A stretch of 58,061 bases of DNA, taken from assembly GCA_035515075.1 (NCBI GenBank), contig DATJBZ010000035.1, positions 1 through 58,061 on the forward strand, given 5' to 3'. The translations under genes were made by a program, and so were the position numbers. Positions 25,080-33,494 of this stretch are shown piece after piece. The DNA is from Moheibacter sp035515075 (lineage in GTDB: Bacteria; Bacteroidota; Bacteroidia; Flavobacteriales; Weeksellaceae). How positions within the stretch are numbered: the first letter of the stretch is position 1; every line of letters begins with the position of its first letter. Under the pieces are notes generated by a model. The model worked only from the letters and a program-made list of their open reading frames with translations, made no database searches and was not told the DNA's origin.

Positions 25080-25436
25080 ATGGGAAAAATTATTTTGGAA
25101 AACATTCGGATTTATTCCAATCATGGATGCCTGAATGAAGAAGCTTTGATCGGTTCGGATTATTTAATCGATTTGGAAATTACCGCAGATTTGAGTCAAT
25201 CCGCGCTTTCGGATGAATTGGAAGATACGGTGGATTATGTGCATTTGAACAACATCATCAAAGAAGAAGTCGGCATTCGTTCAAAATTATTGGAAAAAGT
25301 GGCCCACCGCGTATTGGTGCGCATTCAAAATGAAATCCCCCAAGTCCAAACTGCCAAAATAAAATTGTCCAAAATCAATCCGCCCATCGGTGGAAATGTA
25401 GAAAAAGTGAGCATTGTTTTGGAAAAGCAATTTTAA
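25080..25436 (+). CDS. folB: Dihydroneopterin aldolase
   Basis: Cleaves 7,8-dihydroneopterin to 6-hydroxymethyl-dihydropterin and glycolaldehyde in folate synthesis. The protein has 118 residues, the family norm, forming tetrameric T-fold rings. Characteristic are the ILENIRIYSNHGCLNEE entry (4-20; catalytic Tyr is replaced by its family position in the NHG segment), DTVDYVHLNN (48-57), and the conserved Glu and Lys near LLEKVAHRVL and KLSKINPPIGGNVEKV. Its only upstream signal is a -7 box against the start codon. The tRNA-Cys gene begins 40 bp downstream with its own promoter. Confidence 0.92.
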   Translation: MGKIILENIRIYSNHGCLNEEALIGSDYLIDLEITADLSQSALSDELEDTVDYVHLNNIIKEEVGIRSKLLEKVAHRVLVRIQNEIPQVQTAKIKLSKINPPIGGNVEKVSIVLEKQF

Positions 25437-25451
25437 TTTGGGATAATTTAA

Positions 25452-25459
25452 TATATTTG
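25452..25459 (+). promoter_or_regulatory. -7 element of tRNA-Cys
   Basis: TATATTTG followed by CAG, 17 bp before the mature tRNA. The identical octamer precedes tRNA-Phe and tRNA-Asp. No TTTG lies at the 18-19 bp spacing used by those two. Confidence 0.55.
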
Positions 25460-25476
25460 CAGTCCAAATGACAAAA

Positions 25477-25550
25477 GGTTCCGTGGCCGAGTGGCTAGGC
25501 ACCGGTCTGCAAAACCGTCTACAGCGGTTCGAATCCGCTCGGAACCTCCA
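25477..25550 (+). tRNA. tRNA-Cys (GCA)
   Basis: Full cloverleaf of 74 nt. The acceptor stem GGTTCCG pairs with CGGAACC, the anticodon stem CGGT/ACCG encloses CTGCAAA with anticodon GCA at 25509-25511, and the T arm contains GGTTCGAATCC. The discriminator base is T and the CCA end is encoded in the genome. Confidence 0.95.
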
Positions 25551-25551
25551 A

Positions 25552-25578
25552 AGCTCGCTTTTTAGCGGGCTTTTTTTA
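25552..25578 (+). terminator. Terminator of tRNA-Cys
   Basis: AGCTCGCT and AGCGGGCT arms (one G-T pair) around TTTT, followed by seven T. It reaches into the stop codon of the convergent comF gene. Confidence 0.75.
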
Positions 25579-26250
25579 TACCCCACAAGCCATGGTCAGT
25601 ACGCTGATTTTTGCGTCATTTTTTTCGGCAAGCAAATTCACACAAGTAGAAAGCGTAGCGCCAGTCGTCAACACATCATCGACCAAAATCCAATGTCCTG
25701 CTATTTTTTCATGGCGCAATGAAAACGCGTTTTGTATGGAGTTCAGCCGTTGTTTTCGGCCTTTGAAGACCTGAGACGTGTTGTTTTGAACGCGGATCAG
25801 ATAATCTTCAATCAATAGAATTCCTGATCGGTCGGCCAAGGTTTTCGCAAAAGAATGGACTTGGTTGTACCCTCTTTTTTTTAATTTTTTGGGATGAATG
25901 GGGACGGGAATGACACCATCATAAGAAGACAAGTCAAGGATGGATAATACTTTTTCGGCCAATAAAACTCCGATTTCTTGGTGTTGATGGTATTTCAAAT
26001 GGTGCAGCAAACTTTGGGTGACATTGCTTTTTTGAAAATACAACAAACTATAGGCTGAAACAATGGGACAAAGGGGAGATAGCTTTTCAAAACTCAGGTT
26101 TTCTTGGTTGAACTGCCAATGGGTATAAGGCAGTTTTGAGGCGCAAATGACACACAAAGGATTGTCGAGCGAAATGACTGTATCACAGTTCAGACAACGC
26201 TTGGGGAAAAATAAGTCCAACAGACTCCGTCCAATTGTGAGGATTTCCAT
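25576..26250 (-). CDS. ComF-family phosphoribosyltransferase-like protein
   Basis: A ComF-type protein, in naturally competent bacteria required for DNA uptake at the inner membrane. It has an N-terminal zinc-finger part with two CxxC-type pairs (CLNCD and CVICASK) and a type-I phosphoribosyltransferase domain with the PRPP loop ILVDDVLTTGATLSTC near the C-terminus. I start at ATG 26250 (MEILTIGRSLLDLFF), giving 224 residues; an in-frame TTG at 26289 would add 13 residues and overlap queD. It is divergent from queD with a 33-bp gap. Together with dprA it is the only competence-related gene seen here. Confidence 0.9.
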   Translation of the reverse strand: MEILTIGRSLLDLFFPKRCLNCDTVISLDNPLCVICASKLPYTHWQFNQENLSFEKLSPLCPIVSAYSLLYFQKSNVTQSLLHHLKYHQHQEIGVLLAEKVLSILDLSSYDGVIPVPIHPKKLKKRGYNQVHSFAKTLADRSGILLIEDYLIRVQNNTSQVFKGRKQRLNSIQNAFSLRHEKIAGHWILVDDVLTTGATLSTCVNLLAEKNDAKISVLTMACGV

Positions 26251-26283
26251 ACCTTTGTGGTTGCTTAATAGACTTTTAAGATA

Positions 26284-26736
26284 ATGCAAAAAATCAGGGT
26301 TACCAAATCATTCAATTTTGAGACAGCACACGCTTTGTATGGTTATGACGGAAAGTGTAAAAACATTCACGGACATTCCTACAAACTATTTGTGACGATC
26401 AAAGGCACGCCGATTCAAGAGACAAACGATCCGAAATACGGCATGGTGATTGACTTTGGGGACATTAAAAAAATTGTCAAATCGGTGGTCATCGATCCTT
26501 TTGATCATGCGATTTTATTGAATGGGAATTCTCCGCACAAATCTTTGGGAGACACTTTGGTCGAAGAAGGTCACAAAGTGATTTTCACGACCTATCAACC
26601 TTCTTGCGAAAACATGTTGATCGACATGGTGGAGCGCATTCAACCGTTGTTGTCACCTTTGATTGAATTACAAGCTTTGCGTTTGCACGAAACAGAAACA
26701 TCGTATGCGGAATGGTTGGCGGAGGACAACAAATAA
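26284..26736 (+). CDS. queD: 6-carboxytetrahydropterin synthase
   Basis: Converts dihydroneopterin triphosphate to 6-carboxy-tetrahydropterin in queuosine (7-deazapurine) synthesis. The protein has 150 residues. Zinc ligands are His16 (FETAHAL), His29 and His31 (KNIHGHSY); Cys25 in GKCKN is the catalytic thiol that separates QueD from plain PTPS. The catalytic Glu is in RLHETETSYAEW near the end. queE, acting next in the pathway, lies at 48.5 kb. The following hydrolase gene begins inside its last codons (25-bp overlap), indicating a single transcript. Confidence 0.93.
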   Translation: MQKIRVTKSFNFETAHALYGYDGKCKNIHGHSYKLFVTIKGTPIQETNDPKYGMVIDFGDIKKIVKSVVIDPFDHAILLNGNSPHKSLGDTLVEEGHKVIFTTYQPSCENMLIDMVERIQPLLSPLIELQALRLHETETSYAEWLAEDNK

Positions 26737-27500
26737 TCATTGAATTAACAGCAGGGAAGAAAGCATACTTTGCTTCTGACCAACATTTTGGCGCACCCAA
26801 TGAAGCGGATAGCAGAGTGCGTGAACTTCGTTTTGTGCAATGGTTAGACGAAATCAAAGCAGATTGTCAAGTCTTGTTTTTGTTGGGCGATTTGTTTGAT
26901 TTTTGGTACGAATACAAACAAGTGGTGCCAAGGGGTTTTGTGCGTGTTTTGGGCAAGTTGGCAGCGTTTTCCGATGCAGGCATCCAAATTTATTTTTTCA
27001 AGGGCAACCATGATTTGTGGATGCGTGATTATTTCGAAAAAGAATTGAACATTCCTGTGTTCAGTGACCGTCAAACTTTCAAGATCAATGGCAAGGACTT
27101 TTTCATTGCGCATGGTGATGGTTTGGGCCCCAATGACAAAGGTTACAAACGCATGAAAAAGTTGTTCACCAATAAAACAGCCCAGTTTTTCTTTTCTTTG
27201 TTGCATCCAGATTTTGCGGTTTGGTTGGGCATTCAAACTTCCAGAAAAAACAAATTGATTTCTGGCGCAGAAGACGTGAAGTTTTTGGGCGAAGAAAACG
27301 AGTGGTTGGCGTTGTATGCCAAGCGGAAATTGGAAGAAAGTCACGTGGATTACTTTGTGTTTGGACACCGCCACATGCCGATGGAAATTCAATTGAAAGA
27401 AAATTCAATTTACATGAATTTAGGCGATTGGATCAATCATTTTACCTATGCGGTTTTTGATGGAAATCAATTGACTTTAGAAAGAAACATTGCCCAGTAA
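26712..27500 (+). CDS. UDP-2,3-diacylglucosamine diphosphatase (LpxH-like)
   Basis: Calcineurin-like metallophosphoesterase, 262 residues, expected to cleave UDP-2,3-diacylglucosamine to lipid X in lipid A synthesis. All metal motifs are present: SDQHFG (Asp23, His25), GDLFDFWYE (59-67), FKGNHDLWM (97-105), IAHGDGLGP near 137 and FGHRHMP near 218. These follow the LpxH pattern, including the FDFWYE segment, but other Bacteroidota diphosphatases look alike. The ATG at 26712 overlaps queD by 25 bp; no nearer standard start codon exists before the first motif. Its 3' end overlaps the convergent DUF6427 gene by 24 bp. Confidence 0.87.
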   Translation: MVGGGQQIIIELTAGKKAYFASDQHFGAPNEADSRVRELRFVQWLDEIKADCQVLFLLGDLFDFWYEYKQVVPRGFVRVLGKLAAFSDAGIQIYFFKGNHDLWMRDYFEKELNIPVFSDRQTFKINGKDFFIAHGDGLGPNDKGYKRMKKLFTNKTAQFFFSLLHPDFAVWLGIQTSRKNKLISGAEDVKFLGEENEWLALYAKRKLEESHVDYFVFGHRHMPMEIQLKENSIYMNLGDWINHFTYAVFDGNQLTLERNIAQ

Positions 27501-28412
27501 ATCCTGGTAAATCTCCACAATTTCTTTGCTAAAATAAAACCCAGTCATGGTCAATAGATAGCTCCAAAGAAAGAGCTCTTTGAAGACGAAAGAAGTGTGG
27601 TATTGGGTAATTCGGGTCAAAAAAATCGCAATGGGCAAGCCCAAAAATGCCAAAGTATAGTGATGATCTCCTCCAAAAATTAACAGTATGACCACCCAAT
27701 TCAAAAAGTATAAAAACCCTAAAAAATAGAAATGCCTTTTGTTCACGTCTTGTGTGGTCAGATTGGACAAATGATCGAGCCACGCAATGAGAATCAAAAC
27801 AGCCAAAGGAATCAAGCCCCAAATGTTGGCGTGCCAATGGTTGATGTGAAAGGCGCTTTGATACGCCTCGAACCAATCGTTTCTATCGAGCAAAAACAGG
27901 ATTTGCGCACCCAAAAGCAAGGGCAAAGTAATGCCGATGATGAACAAAATAAAGCTCTTCAAATTGATGGTTTGTTTGTACAAAAACGCAAATAGCAAAA
28001 AGAACAACAACAAAAAGCTAGGCGGATAGAAAAAGGCGGACAGACTCAGCAATAAACCAATGTCAAATAGAAATTTCTTGTTTTCTGGTCTTCGTTCTGC
28101 TTGCAACAACCGCCAAAAAATCAAAGTGGAAGCAAAAAACGAAATCGACAATCGGTAATGCATCGCGATGTCTGAAAAGACGATCATTGCAATTAAAAAG
28201 TAGAAAAGCGCAATGCCTGGGTATTTGATTAAATTAGAATTGTTAAAAAATAAGATGGAGACAGCCAAAGTCATCCAATAAAAAAAGACGCCTAAAGCGC
28301 TCTCTAGATCGTAGTTAAGCGGGTTGTGCTTCATTAAAAATAAAGCTAAAAATAGGAGGATTAAAATTATTTGTGAGAAAAACGATTTTCTTGAAAGTAA
28401 GTTGACCAACAT
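27477..28412 (-). CDS. DUF6427 polytopic membrane protein
   Basis: A 311-residue membrane protein with about eight to nine hydrophobic segments, starting at MLVNLLSRKSFFSQIILILLF. It matches the DUF6427 family of Flavobacteriia, whose function is unknown. Charged residues are few and mostly in short loops (QAERRPENKK near 104; DVNKRHF near 228). It is transcribed divergently from the DUF6341 gene with 33 bp between the starts, a pairing I recall as typical for the class, and overlaps the LpxH-like gene tail to tail. A role in envelope biogenesis can only be guessed from neighbours. Confidence 0.75.
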   Translation of the reverse strand: MLVNLLSRKSFFSQIILILLFLALFLMKHNPLNYDLESALGVFFYWMTLAVSILFFNNSNLIKYPGIALFYFLIAMIVFSDIAMHYRLSISFFASTLIFWRLLQAERRPENKKFLFDIGLLLSLSAFFYPPSFLLLFFLLFAFLYKQTINLKSFILFIIGITLPLLLGAQILFLLDRNDWFEAYQSAFHINHWHANIWGLIPLAVLILIAWLDHLSNLTTQDVNKRHFYFLGFLYFLNWVVILLIFGGDHHYTLAFLGLPIAIFLTRITQYHTSFVFKELFLWSYLLTMTGFYFSKEIVEIYQDLLGNVSF

Positions 28413-28416
28413 TTTA

Positions 28417-28424
28417 TAACTTTG
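28417..28424 (+). promoter_or_regulatory. -7 element of the DUF6341 gene
   Basis: TAACTTTG, 21 bp before the ATG at 28446. It overlaps the in-frame TTG at 28422, which argues against that codon as the start. Confidence 0.5.
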
Positions 28425-28445
28425 TCTTTTAATGTTAACAAAGAT

Positions 28446-28637
28446 ATGGGTTTAATTACAGATATGTTCTTCGGTTTAGGGAATTTCTTTAAATGGACTT
28501 TTGAGAACGTTTTATTGCCAATTGCAAACGTTGCTGACTGGATTTTATTCATCATTGGAATGGGATTGATGGCTTGGTGGTTATTCAAATTGTCTCAATT
28601 CGGAAACGACAACGAAAAAGACTACAAAGGCTGGTAG
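28446..28637 (+). CDS. DUF6341 small membrane protein
   Basis: A 63-residue protein with one or two hydrophobic stretches (LPIANVADWILFIIGMGLMAWWLF, about 22-45) between an N-terminal amphipathic part rich in Phe and a hydrophilic tail NDNEKDYKGW. It fits the DUF6341 family of Flavobacteriia, of unknown function. I start at the ATG at 28446 rather than TTG 28422 because the promoter box covers the latter. It is divergent from DUF6427 and has its own terminator. Confidence 0.75.
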   Translation: MGLITDMFFGLGNFFKWTFENVLLPIANVADWILFIIGMGLMAWWLFKLSQFGNDNEKDYKGW

Positions 28638-28671
28638 TTAAAAACACTACTCAGTTTGATTAAAAATATTA

Positions 28672-28718
28672 AAAAAGCATCTGCTCTAAAAATTACTTTT
28701 TATAGCAGATGTTTTTTG
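28672..28718 (+). terminator. Terminator of the DUF6341 gene
   Basis: AGCATCTGCT and AGCAGATG arms separated by a 19-nt AT-rich loop, then TTTTTT. The 131 bp that follow, up to the next gene, show nothing else I can name. Confidence 0.7.
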
Positions 28719-28849
28719 GTGGATTGCATTTACATGTGAAGTAAACGGCATTTGATTTGTTTTCAATCAGTTGTAAGGTTGAAGTGGCTGTTTTTGCATT
28801 AGATGATTCGCTTTCGCTTTTCAAATTAATTGAATAAAAAATATAAATT

Positions 28850-29962
28850 ATGGCAAAATATTTATCAATGACGCGCATTCTTTTTTGTGCGATTTCCTTG
28901 CTTTTAACTAACAATGCCTTTGCTGAAGCAACCAACTTAAGCGAATTTTCTACTGCAGAAGAAACCTGTGAATGGACCGTCATCATTCTTAACTTAGAAG
29001 AATATGGTAACGATGTGCTTTGGGAATTAAAAGACCAAAACGGAGATGTTTTATTGTTTGGAGGAGAATATGACGAAGAAGGTTATCATGATTATCAAAC
29101 GGTGACAGCAACGGGGCCTGTGACGTTTACCATCAGCAGTTTAGGAGATGAAGATAACCACCCAATTTATTTGGTTCATAACGGTGTTGATGCTTTGGCT
29201 TTGGGAGTGTTGGATGCCAACACAAGTAAAACCTATGAGAATTTACTTTGCAATGATGATCCGGCTAAATATTGTACACCGGTATTGGATTGTGAATCAG
29301 ATGATACAATTAGAAAAGTAGTTTTTCAAGAAATCAACAATGAAACGGGTTGCAGCGCTTATGGTTATGGTGATTTTACGAATTTGACAGCGACGGTAGA
29401 AGCTGGTAAAACATATCCCATTGAAGTAACTGTTGGAGAGGGGTGGCACGAAGTTGTGACGCTTTGGATTGATTATGGACAAGACGGAAGTTTTGACGAA
29501 GAAGATTTCATCGGTGAAATTGGTGGCGGAAAAAACACAACCATAACGAGTGAAATCACCATTCCAGAAGGTACGGTCAATGGGGCTTACAGAATGAGGT
29601 TTAGCGCCTATGCTTCAGGAGAAGACAATCCGGGCAACGAAGATCCTTGTTATATTGAGTTGTTTGATTTTGGTGAATTTGAAGATTATACCTTGGTAGT
29701 GGACAACGGCGATTTGGCTGTCAAAGACCTGAAACCATTTAGTTTTAACTATTTTCCCAATCCCGTGCATGATATTTTGAGCATTCAAACCAACCAAAAA
29801 GTAACTTCGATTGAAGTGTACAATTTGGCAGGTCAAAAGGTTTTGCATTCAAGTATAAACAAAGGATTGGTGGATGTTTCGCATTTGAAATCAGGCAGCT
29901 ATTTGTTCAAAGTAACTTTAAACAACGACCAAATCGAAACATTTAAAATTATCAAAAAATAA
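28850..29962 (+). CDS. Secreted GEVED-domain protein with type IX sorting domain
   Basis: A 370-residue secreted protein. It has a signal peptide at 1 to about 25 (ILFCAISLLLTNNAFA). An acidic beta-rich region follows to about 140, then a GEVED domain (about 165-285). That domain carries the hallmark calcium-type segment WIDYGQDGSFDEEDFIG and FGEFEDYTLVV. The C-terminal type IX sorting domain (about 295-370: FNYFPNPVHDILSI, VYNLAGQKVL, IIKK) directs export across the outer membrane. No catalytic motif is seen; GEVED domains usually accompany adhesins and proteases. It is monocistronic with its own terminator. Confidence 0.88.
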   Translation: MAKYLSMTRILFCAISLLLTNNAFAEATNLSEFSTAEETCEWTVIILNLEEYGNDVLWELKDQNGDVLLFGGEYDEEGYHDYQTVTATGPVTFTISSLGDEDNHPIYLVHNGVDALALGVLDANTSKTYENLLCNDDPAKYCTPVLDCESDDTIRKVVFQEINNETGCSAYGYGDFTNLTATVEAGKTYPIEVTVGEGWHEVVTLWIDYGQDGSFDEEDFIGEIGGGKNTTITSEITIPEGTVNGAYRMRFSAYASGEDNPGNEDPCYIELFDFGEFEDYTLVVDNGDLAVKDLKPFSFNYFPNPVHDILSIQTNQKVTSIEVYNLAGQKVLHSSINKGLVDVSHLKSGSYLFKVTLNNDQIETFKIIKK

Positions 29963-29985
29963 ATTTGTTATAGACAAAAAAACAC

Positions 29986-30023
29986 AAATAATACGGAGGA
30001 AGTGATTTCTCCGTATTATTTTA
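29986..30023 (+). terminator. Terminator of the GEVED protein gene
   Basis: AATAATACGGAGGA pairs with TCTCCGTATTATT around a 6-8 nt loop, then T-rich. It is located 24 bp after the stop. Confidence 0.8.
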
Positions 30024-30098
30024 TACATAACTTCCTAACGAGAAAATCCCCGCTTTTTAGATTAAATTAGCATCTTTGTAAAATTAAATTCAATTTTT

Positions 30099-31475
30099 AT
30101 GGCCATTCAGAAACCATCGATTCCGAAAGGAACCCGTGATTTTTCATCAACAGAAGTACGCAAAAGAAAGTATTTATTTGACCACATCCGTCAGCAATTT
30201 GAGTTGCATGGATATGCGCCGATAGAAACGCCTTCTTTCGAGAATTTGACGACTTTGACTGGGAAGTATGGGGAAGAAGGCGATCGTTTGATCTTTAAAA
30301 TCTTGAATTCAGGCGATTATTTGTCAAAAGCAGACGATACTTTGTTGGCCAATAAAAACAGCCAAAAACTGATAGAGCAAATTTCAGAAAAAGCCTTGCG
30401 CTATGACTTGACCGTGCCTTTTGCGCGTTATGTAGTCCAACACCAAAATGAATTGACTTTTCCTTTCAAACGTTACCAAATGCAACCCGTTTGGCGGGCA
30501 GACCGTCCGCAAAAAGGACGTTTCAGAGAATTTTATCAATGCGATGCCGATGTGGTGGGCAGTGATTCTTTGTTGCAAGAAGTGGAGTTGATCAGTTTGT
30601 ACGATGCGGTGTTTACTGCTTTGAAATTGCCCGTAGAAATTCATTTCAACAACAGAAAAATTTTGAGCGGTTTGGCTGAAGTAGCGGACATTTCGGATCA
30701 ATTGATCGACTTTACAGTGGCTTTGGACAAATTGGACAAAATTGGCAAAGAAAAAGTGGTAGAAGAAATGTTGAGCAAAGGCATTCCTGCTGCGTCAATT
30801 GAACAATTGTCGGTTTTGTTTGCTATGGAAGGAACTTTTCAAAATCAACTGGCCACTTTGTCTGAATTATTGCAAAGTTCAGCAGTGGGCAAACAAGGCA
30901 TTGAAGAATTGAAATTTGTTTTTGAGAAAATCGAAGCATTGGGCTTGTCTTCTGCAACATTGGTGTTGAACTTGACCTTGGCGCGCGGATTGGATTATTA
31001 TACCGGAGCCATTTTCGAAGTCAAAGCCAAAAATGTGGAATCAGGATCCATCGGCGGAGGTGGACGTTACGATGACCTGACGGGAATTTTTGGCATGAAA
31101 GATTTATCTGGCGTAGGCATTTCATTTGGATTGGACCGCATCTATCTGGTGTTGGAAGAATTGGGTCTTTTTCCAGAAGCCATGGAGGAAACTTTGGATG
31201 TTTTGTTTGTGAATTTTGGCGAAAAAGAAGCCGATTTGTCGATGAAATTGGCCAAGCAACTCCGCAGCCAATCCATTCGATGTGAGGTGTATCCAGAGTC
31301 GGCAAAAATGAAAAAGCAAATGCAGTATGCCAACAAAAGGGCAGTACATTTTGTGGTGATGATCGGTGAGGAGGAAATGAATTCTGGAACTTATTCGGTA
31401 AGAAATATGCAAAACGGTGAACAGTATTCTCTGAACGCAGCAGAATTGTTGGCTTTTGAAGGATTTAAATTTTAG
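30099..31475 (+). CDS. hisS: Histidine-tRNA ligase
   Basis: Class II aminoacyl-tRNA synthetase charging tRNA-His. The protein has 458 residues, within the family range. Visible are PKGTRDFSS (9-17), the class II motif 2 region QMQPVWRADRPQKGRFREFYQ near 127-147, the His-specific RGLDYYTGAIFEV and GGGGRYDDLTGIF, motif 3 GVGISFGLDRIY, and the C-terminal anticodon-binding domain (DVLFVNFGEKEADL onwards). It is flanked by a terminator upstream and by the prs promoter downstream, so it is probably transcribed alone. Confidence 0.97.
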   Translation: MAIQKPSIPKGTRDFSSTEVRKRKYLFDHIRQQFELHGYAPIETPSFENLTTLTGKYGEEGDRLIFKILNSGDYLSKADDTLLANKNSQKLIEQISEKALRYDLTVPFARYVVQHQNELTFPFKRYQMQPVWRADRPQKGRFREFYQCDADVVGSDSLLQEVELISLYDAVFTALKLPVEIHFNNRKILSGLAEVADISDQLIDFTVALDKLDKIGKEKVVEEMLSKGIPAASIEQLSVLFAMEGTFQNQLATLSELLQSSAVGKQGIEELKFVFEKIEALGLSSATLVLNLTLARGLDYYTGAIFEVKAKNVESGSIGGGGRYDDLTGIFGMKDLSGVGISFGLDRIYLVLEELGLFPEAMEETLDVLFVNFGEKEADLSMKLAKQLRSQSIRCEVYPESAKMKKQMQYANKRAVHFVVMIGEEEMNSGTYSVRNMQNGEQYSLNAAELLAFEGFKF

Positions 31476-31524
31476 AAAACTCCTATTGCATTCGTTTTCA
31501 ATGTGAAAATAAAAAAGTGGCATC

Positions 31525-31556
31525 TTGGAAAGAAGTGAATAAAATGATTAATTTTG
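31525..31556 (+). promoter_or_regulatory. Promoter of prs
   Basis: TTG at 31525-31527, 21 bp, then TAATTTTG at 31549-31556. It places the start site downstream of the TTG at 31554 and therefore supports translation from ATG 31590. Confidence 0.55.
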
Positions 31557-31589
31557 CACCACACAAACCACAAGATTTTACACAAAAAA

Positions 31590-32525
31590 ATGGAACAACA
31601 AGCGCTTTTATTTTCAACCCGTGGAAGCCATGCACTCGCATCAAAAATTGCAGAACATTATGGTGCTGAATTGGGTAAATTGAACATCGTTGACTTTAGC
31701 GATGGTGAATTTCAACCTGCATTCGAACAGTCTGTCAGAGGCACACGTGTTTTTATCATCGGTTCAACCTTTCAACCCAACGACAATTTAATGGAAATGT
31801 TGTTGATGTGTGATGCGGCCAAAAGAGCATCTGCAGACAAGATTACGGCAGTTATTCCTTATTACGGTTATGCACGCCAAGATCGAAAAGACGCACCACG
31901 TGTTCCAATCGGAGCGAAGTTGGTGGCGAAAATGTTGACAGCTGCCGGTGCAAGCCGTGTGATGACCATGGATTTACACGCGGACCAAATCCAAGGATTC
32001 TTTGAAATCCCTGTGGATCATTTGTATGCTTCGACTGTGTTTGTTGACTACATTCAAAGCTTGAATTTGGAGAATTTGACGATTGCTTCACCCGATATGG
32101 GGGGGGCCAAACGCGCCAACAATTATTCAAAACATTTGAATGCGGAAATTGTGATTTGTCACAAAGAAAGAAAAATCGCCAATCAAGTGGAAAACATGAT
32201 GTTGATTGGAGAAGTCAAGGACAGAAACGTCATTTTATTGGACGACATGATCGATACTGCGGGCACTTTGACCAAAGCGGCCGAATTGATCATGGCCAAA
32301 GGCGCAAAAAGTGTTCGAGCGGTTGCGACCCATCCAGTGTTGTCAGGAGGTGCTTATGAGCGCATTCAAAACTCTCCTTTGGTGGAAGTGGTTGTGACTG
32401 ATAGCATTCCATTAAAAAATAATTCGGTATCAAAAATAAAAGTATTATCTTGCGCACCGCTTTTTGCTGATGTGATGCATATGGTACATAGCAAGAAATC
32501 AATTAGTTCGAAATTTATCATTTAA
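31590..32525 (+). CDS. prs: Ribose-phosphate pyrophosphokinase
   Basis: Makes PRPP from ribose 5-phosphate and ATP for nucleotide, histidine and tryptophan synthesis. The protein has 311 residues from ATG 31590 (MEQQALLFSTRGSH); an in-frame TTG at 31554 lies within the promoter and is rejected. Family motifs are FSDGEFQPAFEQSVRG (32-47), the flexible catalytic loop YYGYARQDRKDAPR near 92-105, ASPDMGGAKRANNY, and the PRPP-binding VILLDDMIDTAGTLTKAA. The L25 gene follows after 92 bp. Confidence 0.96.
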   Translation: MEQQALLFSTRGSHALASKIAEHYGAELGKLNIVDFSDGEFQPAFEQSVRGTRVFIIGSTFQPNDNLMEMLLMCDAAKRASADKITAVIPYYGYARQDRKDAPRVPIGAKLVAKMLTAAGASRVMTMDLHADQIQGFFEIPVDHLYASTVFVDYIQSLNLENLTIASPDMGGAKRANNYSKHLNAEIVICHKERKIANQVENMMLIGEVKDRNVILLDDMIDTAGTLTKAAELIMAKGAKSVRAVATHPVLSGGAYERIQNSPLVEVVVTDSIPLKNNSVSKIKVLSCAPLFADVMHMVHSKKSISSKFII

Positions 32526-32617
32526 ATAAATTATAAACTGTTTTATGAAATGTCGCTGAAGACGGGTTCTTTTTCAGGCAGGACATAAAATCTTTAATAA
32601 CCATTAAATACAAACAA

Positions 32618-33247
32618 ATGAAATCAATTACAATTCAAGGTGTAAAAAGAGAAAGCGTAGGCAAGACATCTACACGTGCCTTACGTAATGCTGACCAAGT
32701 ACCTTGTGTTGTTTATGGTGGAGGTGAACCAATACATTTCTCAACAGATGAGAAAAGTTTTAAAAATTTGGTTTACACCCCAGAGGCGCACACTGTAAAT
32801 TTGGAATTGGCAGACGGAATGAAAATTTCTGCGATCCTTCAGGATATCCAGTTTCATCCAGTAACAGACAAAATCATCCATGCGGATTTCTATCAATTGC
32901 ATGATGACAAAGCTGTTTCAATTGAAATTCCAGTTCGTTTGGTAGGACGTGCTCGTGGGGTTGTTGCCGGAGGTTTATTGCAATTCAACATGCGTAAATT
33001 GAAAATCAAAGCCATTCCAGCGAACTTGCCTGATGAAATCGTGATCGATATTTCAGCAATGCGTATTGGACACAAAAAATATGTTGAGTCCATTCCATCA
33101 GAAGGATTTACGATCATGCATCCAGACAATGCGGTTGTTGTAGCGGTTAGAACGTCAAGAGTAGCGGTTGCCGACGATGATGATGACGAAGAAGAGGAAG
33201 GAGGAGCGGAAGCTTCTGCTGATACGACAGAAGGAGGTGAAGCTTAA
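32618..33247 (+). CDS. 50S ribosomal protein L25/Ctc
   Basis: Binds 5S rRNA in the large subunit. The protein has 209 residues, the long (general stress protein Ctc/TL5) type: an N-terminal L25 domain (about 1-92; SVGKTSTRALRNADQVPCVVYGG) and a C-terminal beta domain (about 95-185), followed by an acidic tail rich in Asp and Glu (DDDDEEEEGG). Codon use and a strong terminator fit a well-expressed gene. A possible leader hairpin lies in the 92-bp gap after prs. Confidence 0.95.
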   Translation: MKSITIQGVKRESVGKTSTRALRNADQVPCVVYGGGEPIHFSTDEKSFKNLVYTPEAHTVNLELADGMKISAILQDIQFHPVTDKIIHADFYQLHDDKAVSIEIPVRLVGRARGVVAGGLLQFNMRKLKIKAIPANLPDEIVIDISAMRIGHKKYVESIPSEGFTIMHPDNAVVVAVRTSRVAVADDDDDEEEEGGAEASADTTEGGEA

Positions 33248-33264
33248 TTCATCTTTGAAATACA

Positions 33265-33294
33265 TGAAAAACTCCGGAAATCCGGAGTTTTTTT
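33265..33294 (+). terminator. Terminator of the L25 gene
   Basis: AAAACTCCGGA-AA-TCCGGAGTTTTTTT, a compact hairpin with T-run 18 bp after the stop. Confidence 0.9.
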
Positions 33295-33432
33295 ATGGAA
33301 TTTAACCAGCGAATGAGCGTCGAATGCAGAGATTTTATAAGGTCTGTGAAAGGATTTTGGTTCAAAAGCTTGTTTAAATGCTCAATAAGTGATTGTTTTT
33401 TGCATTTTTGACGAAGAAAATTATTCAAAAAC

Positions 33433-33462
33433 TTGTTAATTAACCTTTAAACACTATTTTTG
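33433..33462 (+). promoter_or_regulatory. Promoter of the Hc1 gene
   Basis: TTG at 33433-33435, exactly 19 bp, then TATTTTTG at 33455-33462. This is the textbook Bacteroidota spacing and predicts a leader of about 25 nt to ATG 33495. Confidence 0.65.
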
Positions 33463-33494
33463 TACGTCTTATATAATTATAAAATTAGAAAAAC

